Assembly: GCA_040757455.1 (NCBI GenBank)
Contig: JBFLXE010000098.1
Location: 1 to 10,416 of the forward strand
Length of the DNA: 10,416 nt
Source of the DNA: Kmv42 sp040757455
GTDB taxonomy: Bacteria; Nitrospirota; Thermodesulfovibrionia; Thermodesulfovibrionales; SM23-35
Direction of reading: 5' to 3'
Both the position numbers and the translations under genes were made by a program. Below are positions 1 through 7,294 of the stretch, piece by piece (the first letter of the stretch is position 1; every line of letters starts with the position of its first letter). The notes under the pieces are model-generated. The model made no database searches. It was not told where the DNA came from and was given only the letters and a program-made list of their open reading frames with translations.

Positions 1-204
1 TTTAATCTTATAAAAGGCGTAACCCAGAAGATAATACGCGTAGGGATCGGGTTTCTCTTCCACATATTCCTGCAAGTGTTTGATTGCACCTTTGTAGTCT
101 CCCATCCTGTAAAGAGACATCGCCTGATCGAAAACCGTTTCGTCGGCAAAAGTAACCGAAGTCGTGAGAAAAAGGGCCACAATTAAGAAGAAAAAAATTT
201 TCAT
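1..204 (-). CDS. Secreted TPR-repeat protein, N-terminal part (runs off the window)
   Basis: Reading the complement from ATG at 204-202 gives 68 open codons to the window edge; the gene is cut at base 1. The product starts MKIFFFLIVALFLTTSVTFA, a typical Sec signal peptide (Lys, about 12 hydrophobic residues, small residues ending in TFA), with likely cleavage after Ala20 before DETVF. There is no lipobox Cys. Residues 26-67 (FDQAMSLYRMGDYKGAIKHL, then a second helix pair containing YAYYLLGYAFYK) match the alternating pattern of tetratricopeptide repeats, so it is probably a periplasmic protein-binding scaffold. The start is supported by a perfect AGGAGG six bases upstream. That Shine-Dalgarno sequence overlaps the TAG stop of the preceding PBP1A gene, so the two are surely co-transcribed and probably translationally coupled. 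A role as partner of the peptidoglycan synthase is inferred from position only. The partner and specific family cannot be named from 68 residues. Confidence 0.8.
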   Translation of the reverse strand, partial: MKIFFFLIVALFLTTSVTFADETVFDQAMSLYRMGDYKGAIKHLQEYVEEKPDPYAYYLLGYAFYKIK

Positions 205-210
205 TCGTGT

Positions 211-216
211 CCTCCT
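211..216 (-). promoter_or_regulatory. Shine-Dalgarno site of the TPR gene, overlapping the PBP1A stop codon
   Basis: The complement of 211-217 reads TAGGAGG. The TAG is the stop codon of the PBP1A gene, and AGGAGG is a full Shine-Dalgarno match six bases before the TPR start ATG. A ribosome ending PBP1A therefore stops on the next ribosome binding site, which is the usual layout for translational coupling. Confidence 0.8.
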
Positions 217-2521
217 AATCGAAATTAAGGTTAAATTCTTTCTCCCGCAGTCGGGGTAGTATAGGATATGGCGCGAATACTTTCGGCTCGGTACCTTCTC
301 TGAAATATTCTCTGATACCTGCAGCCTCATTTCTTACGAGAAAGCCTGTTGCCGGATCTATCCAACAAGTCACAATTCCCTCGGGGATCGCAAATTCCTG
401 GGCTCCAGCAGAGATGTTTTTCATAAAATCGACCCAGATCGGAGCTGCTGCCCGGGCACCAGTCTCATGAGAACCCAGAGGCCTCATATCATCAAAGCCA
501 ACCCATACGGCTGCAACCAGATCTGTTGTGTAACCCACGAACCAGGCATCTCTGTAATCATTCGTCGTGCCCGTTTTTCCGGCGACTGGCACCCCAAGAG
601 CTTTAGCCCTCCATCCGGTACCGTTTTGTACAACATCTTGCATCATTGAAGTTAAAAGGAAAGCTGTTTGCGGATTCATGACTTCTTCTGCTTCGGGCTC
701 ATTGCTCTCTACAATACGGCCCTTTGAATCTACAACGTATTTTATGGCGATCAGCTTGGACTTCATGCCATAACTTGCTAATACGCTATAAGATAGGGCA
801 ACTTCAAGGGGAGTCATGCTGAACGAACCGAGTGCAATCGTCAGATTTTCCGGCATACTTCCCTGGACACCCATGTTCCTCGCACAGCCAATCACATTTT
901 CCACACCCATGGCCTCGACTAACTTTACTGTAACCACATTCCTCGAGTAAGTCAACGCCTCACGCAGGGTTGTGGGACCATAATACTTGTGGTCGTAATT
1001 TTCGGGAGACCAATCGCCACGGGGCCCTCCGGAATAAGTGACAGGTTCATCAACAAGAATGCTGGCAGGCGTGAAGCCATGATCCAGCGCACACGCATAG
1101 ACGATGGGCTTAAAGGCGGAACCCGGCTGGCGTTTTGCATATAGAGCCCTGTTGAAATCGCTCTTTATGTAGTCATATCCTCCGATGAATGCACGTAGAA
1201 AGCCGGTTTCATGTTCGATCATAACAAGTGCACCTTCCACTTCGGGGTCCTGGTCAAGAGCCAGTCTGACTCTTTTCCCACTGATATCCTTAATGCTGAT
1301 CTTCACAACATCACCCGGTTTTAGAATCTTTGTCAGTGAAAAATTTTCCAATATCCGAAACGTTCGCTTTCTGATGTCGATAACCTTCGCGGCCCATCGT
1401 GCATCCTCCAAGGAAAGGCGACCGATTATCCCCCTCGTTTTGATCAAAGCCTCTTTGTCGGTAACCTTTAAGACTAATCCAGACGATATGTCCCCGGGAT
1501 TTGTCACAACAGGACTGATCAATTCTTCGCCCTTCATTTCCTTGTCGACATCGATATCTTTGCGGTGGTCGACCGGACCTCGCCAGCCCCGTCTCTTGTC
1601 GAGTTCGCGCAACCCCTGCTGGAGTGCTTTTGCTGCATAAAGTTGAGCCTTTCTGTCGAGCGTCGTATAGACCCTTAGGTTGCCCTTATAAACGGTTTGC
1701 TCCCCGTATTTCTCGACGAGATAGTCTTTGATGTAGTCAATGAAATAATTATTAGCCTCCATGCCTTTCTTCATACTCGAAAGGTAAAGTGGTTGTTTGA
1801 TGGCATTGTCTCTTTCTGACCTTCTGATATAACCTTCTTCTACCATAAGGGTAAGAACAATCCGTTGCCTTTCCTTTGCCTTAGACAGATCGTTGAATGG
1901 TGAAAAAATTGATGGAGCCTTGACCAAGCCGGCTATAAGAGCAGCTTCCGGCAAATTTATGTCCTTCACTGATTTTCCGAAATAAATCTTTGAAGCCATC
2001 TCCACGCCATATGCGCCATGACCAAAATATATCTTATTCAAGTAGAGTTCCAATATCTCCTTCTTGGTGAGATTCTTTTCTATTTTAATGGCAAGGGCCG
2101 CTTCTCTGACTTTTCGCTTAATTGTCTTTTCAGGAGTGAGAAATATGACCTTGGCGAGCTGCTGTGTGATTGTGCTGCCACCCTCCTTAAGTTCTCCGTA
2201 AACGACGTCTTTTAGCAGTGCCCTCGCGATAGCAATATAGTCAATTCCCTTGTGTTTCCAGAAACGGCAATCCTCGACCGCGATGACCGCATTTATGACG
2301 TTTTCAGGTATCCTCTCTATCGGGACAAAGACGCCTTTTTCTATCTTCAACTCGCCAATAAGAACATCATCGTCGGCATAAATTTTTGTACCGGTCTGGG
2401 GCCTATAGTCCTTTATCTCCTCTATAGAGGGTATTCCCTTCGTGTATGCGAGATATGCTCCTGCGAAGACTCCCACAATTAAGGAGAGAGTGACGGTAGC
2501 GAGCATCAGTTTCAGTCGCAT
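215..2521 (-). CDS. mrcA: Class A penicillin-binding protein 1A (peptidoglycan glycosyltransferase/transpeptidase)
   Basis: Bifunctional enzyme that polymerises lipid II into glycan strands and cross-links the stem peptides on the outer face of the inner membrane. From ATG 2521 it has 768 residues. Residues 4-24 are a signal-anchor membrane segment. The GT51 domain follows, with Glu83-Asp84 of the EDxxFxxHxG motif, GGSTITQQLAK at 114-124 and a RKxxE motif near 136-140. A central beta-rich/OB-like segment precedes the transpeptidase, which has the SxxK nucleophile Ser468/Lys471 (PGSAFKP), SRN at 526-528 and KTG at 649-651. All catalytic motifs are intact and the length is normal for PBP1A. The same frame is open upstream to a TTG at 2557, but that TTG is the first half of a TTGACA -35 box, so I chose the ATG at 2521. 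A TPR gene follows 10 nt downstream in the same operon. ponA is an alternative gene name. Confidence 0.96.
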   Translation of the reverse strand: MRLKLMLATVTLSLIVGVFAGAYLAYTKGIPSIEEIKDYRPQTGTKIYADDDVLIGELKIEKGVFVPIERIPENVINAVIAVEDCRFWKHKGIDYIAIARALLKDVVYGELKEGGSTITQQLAKVIFLTPEKTIKRKVREAALAIKIEKNLTKKEILELYLNKIYFGHGAYGVEMASKIYFGKSVKDINLPEAALIAGLVKAPSIFSPFNDLSKAKERQRIVLTLMVEEGYIRRSERDNAIKQPLYLSSMKKGMEANNYFIDYIKDYLVEKYGEQTVYKGNLRVYTTLDRKAQLYAAKALQQGLRELDKRRGWRGPVDHRKDIDVDKEMKGEELISPVVTNPGDISSGLVLKVTDKEALIKTRGIIGRLSLEDARWAAKVIDIRKRTFRILENFSLTKILKPGDVVKISIKDISGKRVRLALDQDPEVEGALVMIEHETGFLRAFIGGYDYIKSDFNRALYAKRQPGSAFKPIVYACALDHGFTPASILVDEPVTYSGGPRGDWSPENYDHKYYGPTTLREALTYSRNVVTVKLVEAMGVENVIGCARNMGVQGSMPENLTIALGSFSMTPLEVALSYSVLASYGMKSKLIAIKYVVDSKGRIVESNEPEAEEVMNPQTAFLLTSMMQDVVQNGTGWRAKALGVPVAGKTGTTNDYRDAWFVGYTTDLVAAVWVGFDDMRPLGSHETGARAAAPIWVDFMKNISAGAQEFAIPEGIVTCWIDPATGFLVRNEAAGIREYFREGTEPKVFAPYPILPRLREKEFNLNFD

Positions 2522-2527
2522 TTTAAA

Positions 2528-2557
2528 ATTATACCTGCCAAATTTGACGGCTGTCAA
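2528..2557 (-). promoter_or_regulatory. Consensus sigma70 promoter of the PBP1A gene, predicted leaderless
   Basis: On the minus strand there is a perfect TTGACA (2557-2552), an 18-bp spacer, and a perfect TATAAT (2533-2528). Six bases (TTTAAA) separate the -10 box from the ATG at 2521, so transcription should start at or next to the A of the start codon. There is no room for a Shine-Dalgarno sequence on such a transcript. The -35 box lies within a 6-bp inverted repeat, TTTGAC-GGCT-GTCAAA (2543-2558), which could serve as an operator but may be chance. Confidence 0.78.
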
Positions 2558-2562
2558 AAGCC

Positions 2563-2809
2563 GGTAGCTCCACTTCTGTGATACGTGGGTCTGGAGGAAT
2601 GCCCTTTCGCTTGGTAAACGAAATCTCAGACCAGTCTAAGGCTCTGTCGCTCGAATTTGCAAACTCGGCCTTCAGCCTCAAACAGTGCAAATTCGCCCCT
2701 TAAGGGACGCTCCTTTTGCCAAGACTGGTAACCGAGATTTCGTAAAGTCGCTCAAGGGCATTCCACCATCCAGAAGAACAGCTTTATCACGAAAAAGGTG
2801 ATGCTTACC
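2563..2809. repeat. Large imperfect palindromic intergenic element (MITE-like)
   Basis: The two halves of this 247-bp stretch are reverse complements with small gaps. Paired blocks, from outside inwards: GGTAGC (2563-2568) with GCTTACC (2803-2809); GTGATA (2578-2583) with TATCAC (2785-2790); TCTGGA...GGAATGCCCTT (2590-2606) with AAGGGCATTCCACCATCCAGA, read as rc (2754-2774); CGAAATCTCA (2619-2628) with CGAGATTTCG (2733-2742); ACCAGTCT (2630-2637) with AGACTGGT (2722-2729); and CGAATTTGCA (2652-2661) with TGCAAATTCG (2686-2695). The last pair encloses a 24-nt loop. It contains no credible gene and fills the space between two divergent promoters. The form fits a non-autonomous palindromic repeat. 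The core resembles an intergenic repeat I recall from metagenomic bacteria, but this is memory and not a search. I see no clear target-site duplication. Confidence 0.75.
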
Positions 2810-2823
2810 ATTATTGCGTTACA

Positions 2824-2853
2824 TTGACTTGAAACTTTGCATAAGGGTATATT
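2824..2853 (+). promoter_or_regulatory. Sigma70-type promoter of the dnaE operon, predicted leaderless
   Basis: TTGACT (2824-2829, 5/6 match), an 18-bp spacer and TATATT (2848-2853, 5/6 match). Seven bases separate the -10 box from ATG 2861, so the predicted first base of the transcript is at or next to the A of the start codon. The nearest purine-rich stretch, AAGGG at 2843-2847, lies 13 nt before the ATG and upstream of the predicted transcript start, so it would not act as a ribosome binding site. Spacer length and -10-to-ATG distance nearly mirror those of the divergent PBP1A promoter. Confidence 0.65.
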
Positions 2854-2860
2854 GTGTATT

Positions 2861-5800
2861 ATGCATCAGCATTCGGACTATGTTCCCCTCCATCTTCATA
2901 CAGAGTACAGCCTCCTTGACGGCGCAATAAGAATAAAGGAGCTTGTAGAGCAGGCGAGGCTTTACAGAATGCCCGCCGTTGCGATAACAGACCACGGAAA
3001 TCTTTTTGGTGCAGTGGAATTTTACAGGCAGGCGACTAAAGCGGGGATTAAACCAATAATAGGCTGTGAAATATATATAGCTCCAGGAAGTCGCTTCGAA
3101 AAGAAACAGACACAGGATATTGACGAGGCGTCCTTCCACCTTATTCTTTTGGCAATAGACAACAACGGATATAAAAATCTCGTGTCGCTTGTGACAAAGG
3201 CGTATACTGAAGGATTTTATTACAAGCCAAGAATCGACATAGATCTTCTCTGGCAATATGGCGGCGGCCTCATAGGGTTGACCTCCTGTCTTAAAGGAGA
3301 GATACCATATTATCTGCAACGCGGAATGGTCGATAAGGCCAGGGAGAAAGCCCTTGAATACAAACGCATATTTGGGCCGGAGAATTTGTTCATAGAAATT
3401 CAAGATAACGGTATCCCCGAACAGGAAGAATTGAACAGAAGCCTTATAGAACTTGCGCGAGAATTGCACATCGGCATTGTTGCGACAAACGATTGTCATT
3501 ATATGAAAAAGGAGGACGCGAAAGCCCATGACGTCCTGCTCTGCATACAGACTGGAAAGACAATAAAGGATACAAGCCGTTTACGTTTTAGCTCTGACGG
3601 CTTCTATTTCAAATCTCCCGAAGAGATGAAGAAAGCCTTTAAAGAAATCCCGGAAGCGATATTGAATACGAGGGCGATCGCTGAAAAATGCAATCTGGAG
3701 TTCAGATTAGGTGTAAATTTGCTCCCGGTATACGAACTTGAGAATGGCGAAAGACCCGAGGCGCTTCTCGAAAAACTCGCTCGTGAAGGGCTAATCGGCA
3801 GATTCGGTCCCGAACCAGGCACATCATATAAGGAGAGGCTAGAAAGGGAACTCGAAATAATAAGAAAGATGAAATATTCATCCTACTTCCTTATAGTCTG
3901 GGATTTTATAAGTTATGCAAGAAAGAGAGGCATTCCCGTTGGGCCGGGAAGGGGCTCAGCAGCGGGAAGTCTGGTGTCATACTGCCTCGGCATTACGGAT
4001 ATAGATCCAGTTAAATATGGCCTCCTCTTTGAACGTTTTCTTAATCCCGAGAGAGTGAGCATGCCTGACATCGATGTTGATTTTTGCAGGGACAGGAGGT
4101 CGGAGGTGATATCCTATGTGTCAGAGAAATACGGACATGATCACGTTGCCCAGATAATTACCTTCGGGACCATGGCGGCAAAAGCTGCGATAAGGGATGT
4201 CGGACGGGCACTGGATTTTCCTTATGGGGAGGTGGACAAGATAGCAAAATTAGTCCCTAATTCTCTGAATATTACCTTGCAGGATGCTCTGCAGACAGAA
4301 TCACAGTTAAGATCACTGTATGACAGTAATCCCAGGGTGAGTGAATTGATCAGTACAGCTATGAGACTCGAGGGATTATGCAGGCACGCCTCGACACATG
4401 CTGCCGGCGTAGTGATCTCTCCCACGCCGTTGACGGATTTTATGCCTCTCTACAAGAACCCTTCAGATGGAACGATCATGACACAATTCGGCATGAACTC
4501 CATAGAAAAAATAGGGCTGTTGAAATTCGATTTTCTGGGGCTGAAGACCCTTACGGTGATCGACAAGACCGTAGGCTATATTAAGGAAAAAGATAATAAC
4601 TTTTCTATGGCAAACATCTCCTTCGATGATGAAAAGACATATGAGCTTCTGAGTTCAGGAAATACGGCGGGCATTTTCCAGCTTGAAAGTGAAGGCATGA
4701 GGGATCTCCTGGTTAAAATCTCTCCTAACCGGTTTGAAGACCTGATAGCGATTGTTGCTCTTCACAGGCCCGGCCCTATGGGAAGCGGAATGATAGACGA
4801 TTTTATAAAGAGGAAGAAAGGCCATATTCCGGTGAAATATGATTTGCCGCAGCTCAAGCAAATTCTTGATGAAACGTATGGCATCATTCTCTATCAGGAA
4901 CAAGTGATGAGTATCGCAAACAAGCTCGCTAATTTCTCCATGGGACAGGCCGATATTCTCAGAAAGGCCATGGGAAAGAAAAAGCCTGAAGAGATGGAGA
5001 AACAGAAAGAAGCATTCATAAAAGGTGCGAAAGCAAATGGCATATCTGAGAAGAAGGCATCAAGAATCTTCGACCTGATGGCCTACTTTGCAGAATATGG
5101 CTTCAATAAGTCACACTCTGCCGCTTACGCATATCTTGCCTATCAAACTGCCTATCTGAAAACTCATTACCCTGTCGAATTTATGACTGCAAGCCTGAGC
5201 GCGGACATGGACAATACTGATAAGATAGTTAAGATTATTGCCGGATGTCGCGAGATGGCTGTATCGATTCTCCCCCCGGACATTAATCATTCAGGGAAGG
5301 AATTTACGGTTATCGGCAATTCGATTCGTTTCGGTCTTGAGGCAGTAAAAGGCGTAGGTTCTGCGGCCATAGAGTCTATACTGGAATCGAGGAACAATCA
5401 GGGGTTATTCGCATCATTTCCAGATTTTCTGAAAAGGGCCGATCAAAGGAGAGTGAACAAAAAAGTTATCGAAAGTCTTATCAAGGCGGGAGCTTTTGAT
5501 TCGCTGAATATCACTAGGGCGCGAGCGATGGATGCGTTGAATGAGTATCTGAACGGGCATTCGAGATCATATAATGCGCGTGTTTTTGGGCAACAGAACA
5601 TTTTCGGTGACTCAGTTGAGACATCTTCACCGGCTGACCGGGAATGGAGCAAAGAAGAGTTTTTAAAATATGAAAAGGAAGCTTTAGGTTTCTACATTTC
5701 GGATCACCCGTTAAAAAAATATGCCAGGCTGCTTGAAGATTTGGGAGCAGTACGCATTACTGATTTTGACGAGATACCGGGTGGAAAAGAGGTCCGGGTA

Positions 5801-6280
5801 GGGGGGGTTGTAGCAGGCATCAAGAAGATCCAAACGAAATCTAAGGCCGAAACAATGGCATATTGCACCCTGGAGGCACCTGAGGGAAGTCTTGAGGTGA
5901 TAATATTTCCGGAGCTTTACAGAAAGAGTCTGGCAATTCTCCAGAAAGATGTGCCTCTGATTGTGTCAGGGACAGTTGACAGGACAGAAAAAGGAATTAA
6001 AATCCTGTCCACGGAGATACGCCGATTGGATGCCCCGGAGGCAGGACCAGATGATAAGATCGAAATAAGTCTGCAATATCCATTATCCGGCAATCTTGAT
6101 CTTAGACGATTGAAATCCGCGTTGTCATCGATAAGCGAAGGTACACATCATCTCTATCTCAGAGTGTTTCTTGAGGACTCGGAGACACTGATAGCCACTG
6201 ACCTCAAGATTTCAACTGACCAGGAGACTATACACATGCTTGAGGAGATCATTGGAAAGGGGGCAGTTGTTTTCAAATGA
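2861..6280 (+). CDS. dnaE: DNA polymerase III subunit alpha (replicative polymerase)
   Basis: Catalytic alpha subunit of the replicative DNA polymerase, 1139 residues from ATG 2861, close to E. coli DnaE (1160). Domain order: PHP domain 1-280 with a full set of metal ligands (His11, His13, Asp20, His45, Glu70, His93, Cys143, Asp211, His213); then the C-family palm, with GPGRGSAAGSLVSYCLG and catalytic Asp403/Asp405 in PDIDVDF plus Asp557 in KFDFLGL; a helix-hairpin-helix near 825-845; a beta-clamp binding motif QQNIF at 911-915; and an OB fold near 975-1055. This is the DnaE1 type and not PolC, since no inserted DnaQ-like exonuclease is present. The frame is open to a TTG at 2837, but that codon lies inside the promoter spacer. 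The family's N-terminus (FVHLHxHSEYSLLDG-like) begins just after Met at 2861. It is the first gene of the operon and its stop overlaps the accA start. Confidence 0.97.
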   Translation: MHQHSDYVPLHLHTEYSLLDGAIRIKELVEQARLYRMPAVAITDHGNLFGAVEFYRQATKAGIKPIIGCEIYIAPGSRFEKKQTQDIDEASFHLILLAIDNNGYKNLVSLVTKAYTEGFYYKPRIDIDLLWQYGGGLIGLTSCLKGEIPYYLQRGMVDKAREKALEYKRIFGPENLFIEIQDNGIPEQEELNRSLIELARELHIGIVATNDCHYMKKEDAKAHDVLLCIQTGKTIKDTSRLRFSSDGFYFKSPEEMKKAFKEIPEAILNTRAIAEKCNLEFRLGVNLLPVYELENGERPEALLEKLAREGLIGRFGPEPGTSYKERLERELEIIRKMKYSSYFLIVWDFISYARKRGIPVGPGRGSAAGSLVSYCLGITDIDPVKYGLLFERFLNPERVSMPDIDVDFCRDRRSEVISYVSEKYGHDHVAQIITFGTMAAKAAIRDVGRALDFPYGEVDKIAKLVPNSLNITLQDALQTESQLRSLYDSNPRVSELISTAMRLEGLCRHASTHAAGVVISPTPLTDFMPLYKNPSDGTIMTQFGMNSIEKIGLLKFDFLGLKTLTVIDKTVGYIKEKDNNFSMANISFDDEKTYELLSSGNTAGIFQLESEGMRDLLVKISPNRFEDLIAIVALHRPGPMGSGMIDDFIKRKKGHIPVKYDLPQLKQILDETYGIILYQEQVMSIANKLANFSMGQADILRKAMGKKKPEEMEKQKEAFIKGAKANGISEKKASRIFDLMAYFAEYGFNKSHSAAYAYLAYQTAYLKTHYPVEFMTASLSADMDNTDKIVKIIAGCREMAVSILPPDINHSGKEFTVIGNSIRFGLEAVKGVGSAAIESILESRNNQGLFASFPDFLKRADQRRVNKKVIESLIKAGAFDSLNITRARAMDALNEYLNGHSRSYNARVFGQQNIFGDSVETSSPADREWSKEEFLKYEKEALGFYISDHPLKKYARLLEDLGAVRITDFDEIPGGKEVRVGGVVAGIKKIQTKSKAETMAYCTLEAPEGSLEVIIFPELYRKSLAILQKDVPLIVSGTVDRTEKGIKILSTEIRRLDAPEAGPDDKIEISLQYPLSGNLDLRRLKSALSSISEGTHHLYLRVFLEDSETLIATDLKISTDQETIHMLEEIIGKGAVVFK

Positions 6281-7257
6281 TCAGATACTATCTTGATTTT
6301 GAAAGACCTCTCGAGGAACTCGAACTAAAAATAGACGAACTTAAAAGGATTTCCAACGGTCGCGATATTGATATATCCGGCGAGATTAAGAAACTCGAGA
6401 AGAAGGTAAAGGACCTCCGCTCCGACATTTTTTCGTCTCTCACAGCGTGGCAGAAGACACTCATTGCCAGACATCCAGATAGGCCTTACACATTAGATTA
6501 TATAAATTTGATGGTAGATAATTTCATCGAAATACATGGTGACAGAAGATTTTCCGATGATCCTGCTATTGTCGCGGGAATAGGTAAAATAGGGAATGTC
6601 CCTCTGATTATCATCGGTCATCAGAAAGGCCGTGGGACAAAGGAAAGGATATATCGTAATTTTGGTCAGCCTCACCCTGAGGGTTACAGAAAAGCGCTGA
6701 GGGTTATGAAGCTTGCCGAAAAATTTAAAAGACCCGTGGTAACACTAATTGATACACCGGGTGCTTACCCCGGAATAGGTGCAGAAGAAAGGGGCCAGGC
6801 AGAGGCTATCGCAGTAAACCTGATGGAAATGTCGAGGCTCAGGGTTCCGGTAATTTCGGTAGTCATTGGAGAGGGAGGAAGTGGTGGAGCTCTTGCTCTC
6901 GGTGTCGCAGACAGGATATACATGCTCGAACACTCTGTTTACTCTGTTATCTCACCTGAAGGTTGTGCTGCCATTTTATGGAAACGACATAATGATCTTA
7001 ATTCGGAGGATTTCGCGAAAGCGGCAGATGCGCTTAAATTGACTGCCCAGGATCTCCTGAGATTCAAGATTATAGATGGCATAATACCAGAACCTCTCGG
7101 GGGAGCACATAGAGATCCGGAGTTGACAGCAAAAAATATCTCTGAGTCGATTCTGCTGGCTCTGGAGGAGCTTAAGACGAGGACCCATGGCAAACTTTTA
7201 GAGGAACGATATAAGAGATTTCGTAGAATAGGAAGCTTTAGGGAAGAGATCGAATAG
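6277..7257 (+). CDS. accA: Acetyl-CoA carboxylase carboxyltransferase subunit alpha
   Basis: Alpha half of the carboxyltransferase that, with AccD, moves the carboxyl group from biotin-BCCP to acetyl-CoA to make malonyl-CoA, the first committed step of fatty acid synthesis in the cytoplasm. It has 326 residues (E. coli 319). Residues 1-55 form the usual charged helical N-terminus (LEELELKIDELKR). The crotonase-fold core contains FIEIHGDRRFSDDPAIV, GHQKGRGTKERIYRNFG, TLIDTPGAYPGIGAEERGQ, and the oxyanion-hole glycine run GGSGG at 200-204, followed by YSVISPEGCAAILWK. The start ATG overlaps the dnaE stop as ATGA (6277-6280), so translation is probably coupled; the nearest Shine-Dalgarno-like run, AAGGGGG, is 13 nt upstream. 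accD is not in the window, so it must be encoded elsewhere. Placement directly after dnaE is a known arrangement in several bacterial groups. Confidence 0.97.
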   Translation: MIRYYLDFERPLEELELKIDELKRISNGRDIDISGEIKKLEKKVKDLRSDIFSSLTAWQKTLIARHPDRPYTLDYINLMVDNFIEIHGDRRFSDDPAIVAGIGKIGNVPLIIIGHQKGRGTKERIYRNFGQPHPEGYRKALRVMKLAEKFKRPVVTLIDTPGAYPGIGAEERGQAEAIAVNLMEMSRLRVPVISVVIGEGGSGGALALGVADRIYMLEHSVYSVISPEGCAAILWKRHNDLNSEDFAKAADALKLTAQDLLRFKIIDGIIPEPLGGAHRDPELTAKNISESILLALEELKTRTHGKLLEERYKRFRRIGSFREEIE

Positions 7258-7280
7258 GATCCTGTCGGACGAACCCATCC

Positions 7281-7285
7281 GAGGT
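7281..7285 (+). promoter_or_regulatory. Shine-Dalgarno site of uvrC
   Basis: GAGGT nine bases before ATG 7295. It fixes the uvrC start within the 37-nt gap after accA. No promoter or terminator is visible in that gap, so uvrC is probably transcribed with dnaE-accA. Confidence 0.65.
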
Positions 7286-7294
7286 CATTTAATC

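Noticed and set aside
1185..1640. 151-codon plus-strand frame inside the PBP1A gene
   Set aside because: It is antisense to conserved PBP1A sequence, Ser-rich with no recognisable domain, and lacks a convincing ribosome binding site.
2522..2557. N-terminal extension of PBP1A by 12 residues from a TTG at 2557
   Set aside because: The TTG is part of a perfect -35 box and the extension spans a perfect -10 box; the transcript would start after it, and it has no ribosome binding site.
2563..2809. Small gene or structured RNA/riboswitch in the divergent gap
   Set aside because: There is no open frame with a start and ribosome binding site, and the structure is a simple two-sided palindrome located outside both predicted transcripts; a repeat element explains it better.
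2837..2860. N-terminal extension of DnaE by 8 residues from a TTG at 2837
   Set aside because: It lies in the promoter spacer and -10 box, and the family N-terminus fits the ATG at 2861.
2819..3529. 236-codon open frame on the minus strand opposite the dnaE start
   Set aside because: It is antisense to the strongly conserved PHP domain, is rich in Phe/Cys/Tyr without any domain, and runs back through the dnaE promoter; a shadow frame.
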